Origin: Deltaproteobacteria bacterium
GTDB lineage: Bacteria > Desulfobacterota > Desulfarculia > Adiutricales > Adiutricaceae
Length of the DNA stretch: 58,805 nt
Assembly: GCA_031269485.1 (NCBI GenBank)
Contig: JAISZC010000032.1
Location: forward strand, 1 to 58,805
Reading direction: 5' to 3'
Shown: positions 26,319 through 34,116 of the stretch, piece after piece
How the letters are laid out: each line of letters opens with the position of its first letter
How positions within the stretch are numbered: the stretch's first letter is position 1
Program-made: the position numbers and the translations under genes
Notes under the pieces: generated by a model
What the model saw: the letters and a program-made list of their open reading frames with translations, nothing else
Databases searched by the model: none
What the model was told of the DNA's origin: nothing

Positions 26319-27599
26319 TCAGGCCGTTTGATAGGCGGCCAGATCCAGCAGGCCGTGCCCCGAGAGGGTGAAAACCAGACAGCCTGGCCGTCCGGCCTGT
26401 TCCAGCTCCAGGGCCTTGCGGCAGGCGACGGCCACCGCGTGGCTCGATTCCGGGGCCGGGACGACGTATTCCGAAAAAGCCATCATCTTGGCGTAATTGA
26501 AGGCTTCCTCGGCCGAGACGGCCTCGGCCTCGATGAGGCCGGACTTGAGAAGCGAGCTGACGATGGGCGAGGCCCCGTGGTATCTCAGGCCGCCGGCGTG
26601 TATGGCCGGCGGCTGGAAGCCGGCGCCCAGGCTGAACATGGGCATCAAGGGCGTCAGGCCGGCCACGTCGCCCACGTCGTATCCGAACTGGCCGGCCGTC
26701 AGAGTCGGGCAGGATTCGGGCTCGGCGGCAATGACGCGGATTTTTTCGCCGGCCAAAAGCTTGGCGACGTAAGGAATGGCCAGTCCGCCGAAGTTGGAGC
26801 CGCCGCCATGGCAGGCCACGAGGAAGTCGGGCTTTTCGCCGACCATCGCCAGCTGCTTGTCCACCTCTTGGCCGATGACTGTCTGGTGCAGGAGCACGTG
26901 GTTAAGCACGCTGCCCAACGAGTAATTGGTGTCGGGGCGGCCGGCCGCCTCCTCGACGGCCTCGCTGATGGCCAGGCCCAACGTGCCCAGGGCGTTCGGT
27001 TCGGCGGCCAGGACCCGGCGGCCGGCCTCGGTGAGCTGGCTGGGGCTGGCCAGGACCTCGGCCCCCAGCAGGTTCATGATGACCTTGCGGTAGGGCTTTT
27101 GCTCCAGGCTGACCTTGACCATGTAGACCCGCACGTCGAGCCCGAAGTGCCTGGCCGCGAAGGCCAAGGCCGTCCCCCATTGACCGGCCCCGGTCTCGGT
27201 GCTCAGGCGCTTGACGCCGGCGGCGCGGTTGAAATAGGCTTGGGCCATGGCCGTGTTGCTCTTGTGGCTGCCGGAGGGCGAGACGCTTTCGTCCTTGTAA
27301 TAAATGCGCGAGCTCACCCCCAGGGCCTTTTCCAGTCGTCGTGCCCGTATCAGCGGCGTGGGCCGCCACATGGCCAGGGCCTCCAGGACCGGTTCGGGGA
27401 TGGGGACGAGCCTTTGCCCGCTGAGCTCCTGCTCGATGAGGGCCGGCGGGAAGATGGCCGCCAGAGCTGACGGATCCACGGGTTGCCGGTCTCGCCCCAG
27501 GTAGGGGGCCAACGGCTCGGGCAGGTCGGGCAGGACGTTGATCCAGGCGGCGGGCAAGGCGGACTTGGGCAGCAAGATTTTGTCGTCGGGAAGGTTCAT
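26319..27599 (-). CDS. trpB: Tryptophan synthase beta chain, TrpB2 type
   Basis: PLP-dependent enzyme that joins indole and serine. The product has 426 residues, longer than classic TrpB, as usual for TrpB2. The PLP lysine lies in SPSGSHKSNTA, and the catalytic glutamate region is LSTETGAGQWG. The phosphate-binding glycine-rich loop is ACHGGGSNFGG, and LVFTLSGHGLLDL ends the fold. No trpA or other trp gene is near, consistent with TrpB2 acting without TrpA, perhaps as a salvage enzyme. The ATG at 27599 has GGTGAA upstream. A hairpin with a T run precedes it by about 40 bases and may belong to the upstream operon. Confidence 0.9.
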   Translation of the reverse strand: MNLPDDKILLPKSALPAAWINVLPDLPEPLAPYLGRDRQPVDPSALAAIFPPALIEQELSGQRLVPIPEPVLEALAMWRPTPLIRARRLEKALGVSSRIYYKDESVSPSGSHKSNTAMAQAYFNRAAGVKRLSTETGAGQWGTALAFAARHFGLDVRVYMVKVSLEQKPYRKVIMNLLGAEVLASPSQLTEAGRRVLAAEPNALGTLGLAISEAVEEAAGRPDTNYSLGSVLNHVLLHQTVIGQEVDKQLAMVGEKPDFLVACHGGGSNFGGLAIPYVAKLLAGEKIRVIAAEPESCPTLTAGQFGYDVGDVAGLTPLMPMFSLGAGFQPPAIHAGGLRYHGASPIVSSLLKSGLIEAEAVSAEEAFNYAKMMAFSEYVVPAPESSHAVAVACRKALELEQAGRPGCLVFTLSGHGLLDLAAYQTA

Positions 27600-27637
27600 G
27601 GGCGTTCACCTGATCATGGGGTGCGAAAAAGGGGCGC

Positions 27638-27668
27638 AAAAAAAAGGTCCGCGGTTGAGTCGCGGGCG
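27638..27668 (-). terminator. Hairpin with T-run upstream of trpB2
   Basis: On the minus strand CCGCG-ACTCAAC-CGCGG is followed by ACC and eight T residues. It could terminate the LeuB-type/gmhB transcript or act as an attenuator before trpB2. A second hairpin (CGCCGAG/CTCGGCG) lies just upstream at 27680-27701. The stem is short, so confidence is moderate. Confidence 0.45.
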
Positions 27669-27872
27669 GAGTTAGGTTGACGCCGAGTTTTTTTGCTCGG
27701 CGAGCTTTTCAGTGGCGCGTTTTTTTTGAGGACCGGCCCTGGTCACGCGTCGTCAAGGCGGCGACAAAAATTTTGGACGGCGTCCGCGGCCGGCCGCGCG
27801 GCGCAGTTCAGGCGGCGCATTGGCAAGCGCCGGCCGCGGGCAAGTGCCCGTCGGCGCTTCGGCCGGACGCCG

Positions 27873-28433
27873 TCAACGGACGTCCCCGGCCTCCGCGAGG
27901 ATGAGGGCCGCCGCGGCCGTCAGGTCGTCGACCGCGGCGGTTTGAGGCGGCCGTTCGGCTTCCTCTTGGCGGCCGCAGCCGGTGCGGACCAATATGGTTC
28001 GATGCACTCCGGCGTTGAGGCCGGCCTGGGCGTCGGCCGCCTTGTCGCCGATCATGTAGGAGGCAGACAGATCCAAGCCCAGCTCCGAGGCCGCCCGCTC
28101 GATGAGCCCGGGCTTGGGCTTGCGGCAGGAGCAGGCGTCGGGCAGGTGCGGGCAATGGTACCAGCCGTCCAGGTCCACGCCCGCGCGGGCCTTGAGGTCG
28201 GCTTGAATGCTCCGGTGAAGGGCGAGCACGTCCTCGTCGCGGTAAAAGCCGCGGGCCACGCCCGACTGGTTGGTGATCACCGCCAGCGCGAAGCCCGCCC
28301 GGCTCAGGGCGGCCAAGGCCTCGGGCGCGCCGGCGATCCACCGGAAGTCTTCCCAGCGCCACAAGTAGCCGACGTCGTGGTTGATGGTGCCGTCGCGGTC
28401 CATCAGCACCGCCGGTCGGCCCAGGGCGGACAT
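27873..28433 (-). CDS. gmhB: D-glycero-D-manno-heptose-1,7-bisphosphate 7-phosphatase (HAD family)
   Basis: Removes the 7-phosphate during ADP-heptose synthesis for lipopolysaccharide. The ATG at 28433 gives 186 residues, a usual length. The HAD motif is MDRDGTINHDVGY at the start, and the second motif is ITNQSGVARG. The GmhB zinc loop CPHLPDACSCRKPKPG is complete, and MIGDKAADAQAG carries the last Asp. The frame continues upstream, but that part overlaps the dehydrogenase in another frame. It begins five bases after that gene's stop, so the two are co-transcribed. Confidence 0.88.
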   Translation of the reverse strand: MSALGRPAVLMDRDGTINHDVGYLWRWEDFRWIAGAPEALAALSRAGFALAVITNQSGVARGFYRDEDVLALHRSIQADLKARAGVDLDGWYHCPHLPDACSCRKPKPGLIERAASELGLDLSASYMIGDKAADAQAGLNAGVHRTILVRTGCGRQEEAERPPQTAAVDDLTAAAALILAEAGDVR

Positions 28434-28438
28434 GACCT

Positions 28439-29584
28439 TCAGCGTCCGGTCGTCAGCAGCGTTTCGGCCGTCAGTCGGCCGACCGTCTCGGTCGGCGCTT
28501 GGCCGCCCAGCTCGAAGGGCAGATCGCGGCCGGCGGCCAGGAAGGCGGCCGCGGCCCGGCGGACGGCCTCGGCGGCCTCGGCCTGACCCAGATGATCCAG
28601 CAGCATGGCCCCGGAGAGGATGGCGGCCAACGGATTGGCCCGGCCCGTGCCGGCGATGTCCGGCGCCGAGCCGTGGACGGGCTCGAACATGCTCAGGCTG
28701 TCGCCCACGTTGGCCGAGGCCGCCAGCCCCAGGCCGCCGGCCAGGGCCGAGAGCAGGTCGCTGACGATGTCGCCGAAGAGGTTGGGACACAAAATGACGC
28801 CGAAGTCCTGCGGCGTCCGCGGCAGCTGGTAGCACAGATTGTCCACGTTCATCGGCGCGAGCTTGACGTCCGGAAATTCGGCCGCCGCCCGCGCGGTCTG
28901 GACGTCCCAAAAGCCGTAATAATGGGGCAGGGCGTTGGCCTTGGTGGCCGAGTGGACGACGTTTTCGCCGCGGGCCCGGGCCAGCTCGAAGGCCTTGCGG
29001 GTGATCCGGGCCACGGCTGGCGCGGTCAAAAGGCCCAAAGAGAAGGCCGCCTCGACCTCTCTCCCCTCGTCGTCGGCCTCAAAGGCGCCTTCCAGCCGGC
29101 CTTTGAAGCGGTACAACCCCCGGTTGGCCTCCAGGTCCTGAGCCAGGCGGCCCTGGCCGCGGCCGCCGAGGCCCATGTAGAAGTCTTCGGTGTTCTCCCT
29201 GACCACCACCGCGTCCAGGACGCGGCCGGCGGGCAGGGCGACGGGGACGGGCACGCGGGGCAAGGAGCGGGCGGGCCTGAGGTTGAGGTATTGATCGAAA
29301 TGGAAGCGCAAGGCCAGCAGCAGCTCCTGCTCCAGCGGGCCGGGCGGCACCCGAGGGTCGCCTACGGCCCCCAGCAGCAAGGCCTGGGCGGCCCCCAGCT
29401 CGTCGAAGGCGCCCGGCGGCAGGACCTGCTTGTGCCGGAGGTAGTAGGCCGCCCCGAAAGGATAGGTCGCGAATTTAAGCCTGAAGCCGTGGACCGAAGC
29501 CGCGGCCTCCAAGACCCGGACGGCTTGCCCGATGACTTCGGGGCCGATGCCGTCTCCCGGCATCAAGGCGATGTCATAATCCAT
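28439..29584 (-). CDS. 3-isopropylmalate/isocitrate dehydrogenase family protein (LeuB type)
   Basis: NAD-dependent oxidative decarboxylation of a 2-hydroxy diacid, probably 3-isopropylmalate. The ATG at 29584 (GGAG upstream) gives 381 residues. It starts MDYDIALMPGDGIGPEV. Substrate-binding residues lie in LNLRPARSLP and VVRENTEDFYMGLGG. The metal Asp region is CPNLFGDIVSDLLSALAG, followed by FEPVHGSAPDIAGTG. The ENTEDFY form also occurs in tartrate/D-malate branches, so the exact substrate is not certain, and no leuACD is near. Driven by a strong promoter at 29683-29711 and followed closely by gmhB. Confidence 0.82.
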   Translation of the reverse strand: MDYDIALMPGDGIGPEVIGQAVRVLEAAASVHGFRLKFATYPFGAAYYLRHKQVLPPGAFDELGAAQALLLGAVGDPRVPPGPLEQELLLALRFHFDQYLNLRPARSLPRVPVPVALPAGRVLDAVVVRENTEDFYMGLGGRGQGRLAQDLEANRGLYRFKGRLEGAFEADDEGREVEAAFSLGLLTAPAVARITRKAFELARARGENVVHSATKANALPHYYGFWDVQTARAAAEFPDVKLAPMNVDNLCYQLPRTPQDFGVILCPNLFGDIVSDLLSALAGGLGLAASANVGDSLSMFEPVHGSAPDIAGTGRANPLAAILSGAMLLDHLGQAEAAEAVRRAAAAFLAAGRDLPFELGGQAPTETVGRLTAETLLTTGR

Positions 29585-29682
29585 GGTTTCTCCGGCGGGG
29601 CTCCGAAGAGCCCGGGTTGACGGCCCCGACCTCCGGCGCGTCGGTCGCCTTGCACGCGCCGAGGAGTTTTGACGGCTGGGCA

Positions 29683-29711
29683 ATCTTATTTGACGCCGCT
29701 AGCCTTGTCAA
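29683..29711 (-). promoter_or_regulatory. Sigma-70 promoter of the LeuB-type dehydrogenase/gmhB pair
   Basis: On the minus strand, TTGACA (29711-29706), 17 bases, TAAGAT (29688-29683). Near-consensus boxes with ideal spacing lie about 100 bases before the start codon. Confidence 0.75.
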
Positions 29712-29850
29712 GCAGGCCGCGTCGGCCTCGGCCCCGGCCGACGCGTCGAAAAAATCGTTGGGACGAAGGTGGCGAGCACTCTTGGGCGGCCTGAAAGACG
29801 ACGGCCGATTCCTGCCGCGGCTCAAGCCGCGGGCATCCTGGGGGATTTGC

Positions 29851-31059
29851 ATGAACAAAAGAAAGCTCATCGTCAGTGTCTTTGACAACCAACCGGTTGA
29901 CAGAACGCCTGTGGGGTTCTGGTTCCATTTCCTGGACCAGCCGGAAAAGGCCGATTATTTGGCGGACCCCGGCCTCCTGGACTTGGTCGTGGAGGGCCAT
30001 CGACGCTTCTTCAAGGCCTTCGAGCCGGATCTGATCAAGATAATGACCGACGGCTTCTTCGCCTATCCGGCGCCCGGCCCCCCCGTCAAAAAGCGCGACG
30101 ACTTGAGCCGCCTGGATCCCGTGGACCCCTCTCATCCGTGGTTGCGCGGCCAAGTCGAGCTGGCGCGGCGCATCGCCGATCTGCAGCCCGACGTCTGCCG
30201 GTTTTTCAACATTTTTTCGCCGGCCACGTGCCTTAGGTTCCTCCTGGGCCGAAACCTTTTCTGCGAGCTGATCCTGCGCGAGCCGGAGACCGTCAAGGTC
30301 GCCTTGGGCGCCATGGCGCGGGGGCTGTCCGTGCTGGCGCAAGCCGTGATCGAGGACGGCGGCGCCGACGGCTTGTATCTGAGCGTCCAAAACCCCGACG
30401 TCAACCGCATTTCCGACGAGGTCTACCGCCGGGTCCTGGCGCCGCCGGAGCTGGCGGTCCTGGCGGCGGCCAAAGAGGCCGGCGGACGCAACATCTTGCA
30501 CATCTGCGGGTATGACGAGGTCAAAAACAATTTGGATTTTTTCACCGCCTATCAGGCGCAGGCCTTCAGCTGGGCCGTCAACGTCGAAGGCCTCAGCCTG
30601 GGCGAAGGCCGGCGGCTGTTTGGCGGTCGGGCGGTCGTCGGAGGCTTTCCCAACACGGCCGGCTCCGTGCTGACCTCCGGCTCCAGAAACGAGGTCGAGG
30701 CCTTCGCCAAGGAACTCGCGGCCGAGGCGGGAAACGTGGGAGTCATCGTCGGCGCTGACTGCACCATTCCGTCGGACATTGACCTCAAACGGTTGGAATG
30801 GGTGCGCCAGGCCCTCAACAAGCCGATCCGAAAAACGGCCAAGCCGGCGGCCAAGCCGGCGGCCAAGTCGGCGGCCAAGCCGGCGGCCAAGCCGGCGGCC
30901 AAGCCGGCGGCCAAGCCGGCGGCCAAGCCGGCGGCCAAGCCGGCGGCCAAGCCAACGGCCAAGTCGGCGTCCAAGCCGGCGGCCAAGCCGGCGTCCAAGT
31001 CGACGGCCAAGCCGGCGGCCAAGCCGGCGGAAAGGCCGAAGAAAGAACAGGCGAAATAA
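29851..31059 (+). CDS. UroD/MtbA-like methyltransferase-family protein with Lys-Pro-Ala-Ala tail
   Basis: The product has 402 residues from the ATG at 29851 (GGGGGAT upstream). Residues 1-325 match the uroporphyrinogen decarboxylase/MtbA fold. Signs of the corrinoid methyltransferase branch are HICG (His217, Cys219) and a later Cys304 in VGADCTIPSD, the His-x-Cys...Cys zinc pattern used to bind a thiol methyl acceptor. The HemE N-terminal arginine motif is not seen. Residues 331-394 are 16 tetrapeptides, mostly KPAA, resembling histone H1 or nucleoid-protein tails. It may move methyl groups from a corrinoid protein, in line with cobS and the MttB-like gene, but no corrinoid protein is adjacent. 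Confidence 0.78.
   Translation: MNKRKLIVSVFDNQPVDRTPVGFWFHFLDQPEKADYLADPGLLDLVVEGHRRFFKAFEPDLIKIMTDGFFAYPAPGPPVKKRDDLSRLDPVDPSHPWLRGQVELARRIADLQPDVCRFFNIFSPATCLRFLLGRNLFCELILREPETVKVALGAMARGLSVLAQAVIEDGGADGLYLSVQNPDVNRISDEVYRRVLAPPELAVLAAAKEAGGRNILHICGYDEVKNNLDFFTAYQAQAFSWAVNVEGLSLGEGRRLFGGRAVVGGFPNTAGSVLTSGSRNEVEAFAKELAAEAGNVGVIVGADCTIPSDIDLKRLEWVRQALNKPIRKTAKPAAKPAAKSAAKPAAKPAAKPAAKPAAKPAAKPAAKPTAKSASKPAAKPASKSTAKPAAKPAERPKKEQAK
30841..31032 (+). repeat. Twelve-base coding tandem repeat (AAGCCGGCGGCC, 16 units)
   Basis: Sixteen units of 12 bases, most identical to AAGCCGGCGGCC, encode the KPAA tail of the UroD/MtbA-like protein. Unit variants are KSAA, KPTA, KSAS, KPAS, KSTA and KPAE. The in-frame period means copy number could change without a frameshift. 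Confidence 0.95.
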
Positions 31060-31482
31060 GCGGCGGCCTAGGCGTCGGCCGCGACGGCGCCTGGGCCGCA
31101 GGGGGCCGCGAAAATTGACTTTATGTCGGCTCATGCTACAATCGACCAAACGCGAAGGAGCGTTGAAACTCCTAACTTTTTCCGGCCTCGGAACGGGAGC
31201 GCCGTTGCGGCGTCTCTCCTGTCGTCCTTTTGGCTTCCGGACGTCCTTTCAAGTCGTTGCCGGAACGGCCGGACTCCGTTCGGAGGCCAAGCGCGAGACC
31301 GTTCGCCGGCGGCCGACCGGCGCTGCCCCGAAAGTCTCCGACCTGATCGAGATTCAGCGTCGAAGCCGGACGTCACGGGGGCGTCTCGTTTGTTGCATGT
31401 CTTCGCCGATCACATAGGCTCCCCTCAGTTAGTTCGCTAAGACTAACTACCATAACTCCAATATGACAACAAGCGGTAAAAA
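31060..31482. other. Intergenic junction between the GC-rich chromosome and the AT-rich island
   Basis: The first 370 bases are GC-rich, and the sequence turns AT-rich after about 31440. It holds a strong plus-strand promoter (31115-31142) but no gene that I can support after it. A 7-base inverted repeat (AGTTAGT/ACTAACT) lies at 31427-31448, exactly at the change of composition. Confidence 0.6.
31115..31142 (+). promoter_or_regulatory. Strong sigma-70-like promoter without an obvious gene
   Basis: TTGACT (31115-31120), 16 bases, TACAAT (31137-31142). A short hairpin (AGGAG/CTCCT) followed by a T run lies at about 31155-31181, right after the expected start, so transcripts could end early. 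No supported gene follows within 300 bases. Confidence 0.6.
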
Positions 31483-31506
31483 ATGGCAAAAAAAGTAAAG
31501 CATTTA

Positions 31507-31517
31507 ATATATATATA
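31507..31517 (+). repeat. Short AT dinucleotide repeat inside a signal-peptide coding region
   Basis: (AT)5A. Removing one AT unit joins the ATG at 31483 in frame with the DUF3798-like gene and creates a signal peptide. See the gene entry at 31542. Confidence 0.7.
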
Positions 31518-31541
31518 GTAACTATTTTAATTATATTATTC

Positions 31542-32705
31542 ATGAATAGTCAACTTGTTATGGCTCAGCATGACCCTGAAGGAGAATCAAAATATATAAT
31601 AGGTGTAGTTACTGGGCCTTGTATCCAAACTTGTGATGAATATACGGTAGCTATGGATATGATTAAAAAATACGGCGCAGCAGAGTCTGGTGGTTTAATT
31701 AAACATGTTACTTATCCTGAAGATTTTGTAACTGATATGGATAAAACAATAAAAATAATTGAAAATTTAAGTACTGATCCATTAGTTAAAGCTATTGTCG
31801 TCAATCAAGGTGTTCCTGGAACGTCTATAGCATTTAAAAACATAAAACAAAAACGTCCTGATATTAAATTATTAGTAAGCGAAATTCATGAAGATCCAAT
31901 TCATATTTCGTCTGTCAGTGATTTAGTAGTAAGTTCAGATTTTATTGCTAGAGGTTATCTTCTTCCCTTAGCAGCTAAAAAATTAGGAGCAAAAACTTTT
32001 GTTCATATATCATTTCCTCGACATATGATTAAGGAATCGATTAATCGTCGAAAAGTTATAATGGAAGAAGCATGTAAAGATTTAGGGTTAAAATTTGCAT
32101 CAGAAAATGCTCCAGATCCTATCGGAGAAGAGGGTCTTGATGGCGTTGAAAAATTTTTATCTAAAAATATTATGGTATGGTTAGATAAATATGGTAAAGA
32201 TACGGCTTTTTTTAGTACTAATGAGTCTCATACTGCCTTTATAGTCAAACAAGTTGCAAAATATGGTGGTTATTTTATTGAATCAGATCTAGCCTCTCCA
32301 CTTATCGGTTATCCTAAATTATTTAATATCAACTTATCTTCAAATATTAAATGGCAAGATGTAATAAAAGAAATTGATACCGCAGTGGTTGAGGCTAATT
32401 TAGCGGGAAGATTTGGCACTTGGACGGCTTCGCTCGGATATTGCCATACGGCCGGATTAATATCCTTTGCTAAACAAATTATTGAAAATAATGTGCAAGT
32501 TGATAATTTAGATAAATTATTAGAATCATATAGCCAATTTTCGTCAGATATAGACTGGAATGGGAGTGCCTATCGAGATTCTTCTGGTCATATAATTGAA
32601 CATTATTTTTTGTTATATCAAGATACTTATATATTTGGTCAAGGTTTTCTGGGCAATACTGCAGAAATAATTCCAGAAAAATATTTTATGTTGGGTAACG
32701 ACTAG
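31542..32705 (+). CDS. DUF3798-family protein, probably exported, start region frameshifted
   Basis: 387 residues from the ATG at 31542. It follows the DUF3798 pattern, a family of secreted or lipoprotein-like proteins with a fold like periplasmic binding proteins: IGVVTGP, MIKKYG, AIVVNQGVPGTS, KTFVHISFPRHM, EEACKDLGLKF, YGKDTAFFSTNESHT, and YQDTYIFGQGFLG near the end. No ribosome site precedes this ATG, and the product lacks a signal peptide. In the same frame just upstream the codons read IVTILIILF, a hydrophobic core. An ATG at 31483 encodes MAKKVKHLIYI one frame off; loss of one AT in the repeat at 31507-31517 would join them into a full signal peptide ending LVMA-Q. The gene is very AT-rich. 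Function unknown. Confidence 0.75.
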   Translation: MNSQLVMAQHDPEGESKYIIGVVTGPCIQTCDEYTVAMDMIKKYGAAESGGLIKHVTYPEDFVTDMDKTIKIIENLSTDPLVKAIVVNQGVPGTSIAFKNIKQKRPDIKLLVSEIHEDPIHISSVSDLVVSSDFIARGYLLPLAAKKLGAKTFVHISFPRHMIKESINRRKVIMEEACKDLGLKFASENAPDPIGEEGLDGVEKFLSKNIMVWLDKYGKDTAFFSTNESHTAFIVKQVAKYGGYFIESDLASPLIGYPKLFNINLSSNIKWQDVIKEIDTAVVEANLAGRFGTWTASLGYCHTAGLISFAKQIIENNVQVDNLDKLLESYSQFSSDIDWNGSAYRDSSGHIIEHYFLLYQDTYIFGQGFLGNTAEIIPEKYFMLGND

Positions 32706-32724
32706 ATATTAAAAGCAAAACCTA

Positions 32725-33832
32725 CATTTCGTTATTATAACTGGCATGATAAGTCAAGGCGCTGAAGAAGTTATCGGCGTGGAGAAATGATACGTAGATA
32801 CGGACAAGTATCTGATGGCGGTCTTATTGACCATCGGTTTTACTCTGATCAATTTATTGATGATCTAGAAGCTACGGCGAGTTTAATAGATAGTTTTGCC
32901 GATGATCCTATGATGAAAGCTATTGTGGTCAATCAAGCTGTGCCAGGGACGGCCGAAGGTTTTAGACGAGTCAAAGCTAGACGACCTGATATTATATGCT
33001 TAGCTGGAGAAGCGCATGAAGAACCAGAATAAATATCATTTTATGCCGATTTAGTAGTCGATTCTGATTTTATTTCTAGAGAACATTTAATACTGTATTC
33101 AGTAAAGTGCAAAAAAATTTGTTCATATATCTTTTGATCGTCATTTAGCTTATGAGACTATGAAATGACGATTTTTAATTATGAAAGAAGTCAGTAAAGA
33201 TTTAGGATTAGAATTCTCCGATGAGAGGGCTCCGGACCGAGCAGACTAGATGGCGTTGAAGTGGTAAAACAATATATAATTGATATTTTTCCACCTTGGA
33301 TAAAAAATATAGATCAATACTGTTTTTTTTTGCATAAATGATGCGTATACTGGTCCGTTAATTCAACAAATTACAAAATATGGTGGAATATTTGTTGAAG
33401 CTGATTTCCCATCAAGTATAGTGGGATACCCTGAAGCTTTTGATTTAGACTTAACTAATTATGTTGGTATTGGACTTTAATATAAAATAGAAAATAAAGT
33501 TATAAAAGCAGGGGCAAGTGGTCGATTGGTGACTTGGACTTATCTTTTGGTTATAATTAAACGACTGGAATAGCTGATTTTGGCAAGCTTATTGCGAAAA
33601 AGGCTGATGTTAAATCAATAAAAAACTATTAGATTGTTACAACCCTTTTTTTCCTGATGCTAAGTGGAATGGTAATTATTATAACGATTCAACCACTGAC
33701 AAGCCAATATTAAATTATTTTTTGATATATCAAGATATATATACTTTTGGTAAAAGTTATCTTAGTGTCGCTAGCGTTGAAACTCCAGATAAATACTATA
33801 CGATAGACATAAACACCGCGATTAAGGAATAA
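32725..33832 (+). pseudogene. Decayed second copy of the DUF3798-family gene
   Basis: Pieces of the same family can be read in order over 1.1 kb but in changing frames and with stop codons. They are VIITGMISQGAEEVIGVEK, MIRRYGQVSDGGLIDHRFY, AIVVNQAVPGTAEGFRRV, CLAGEAHEEP, KEVSKDLGLEFSDERAPD, YGGIFVEADFPSSIVGYPEAF, GRLVTWTYL, FPDAKWNGNYYND and YFLIYQDIYTFGKSYL. At least five frameshifts or stops separate them. An intact stretch of 81 codons (32787-33032) is only a fragment. It lies directly after the intact copy, so an old tandem pair has lost one member. The signal-peptide end is not recognisable. Confidence 0.85.
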
Positions 33833-34116
33833 TACTTAATATTATTATATATTTAGGTACTTTTTGACTCAAAGCACGCATTAGACAGACAAGAACGCTT
33901 TGGCCCCCGCCGCCTGGCGTTCAGGGCTTTTTGGGCCGGGCCAAACTCGAAGGGCGCCGGCTAGCCTTGAACCATCGGCCAGAGGCAGGGAACGGCGAAC
34001 CGAGCTCCCCACGTAGACGTCCTCGACCGCCGGGCGGCCAGGCCCAAGAGGCGACTCTTTGGCGTTGCAGATCCTTGCCCCTTCAGCCCAACAAGCGAAA
34101 CTCCGTCGTAAAAATT

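Noticed and set aside
30798-31118. Gly-Gln and Arg-Pro-Ser repeat frames
   Set aside because: These are other frames of the AAGCCGGCGGCC repeat that encodes the KPAA tail.
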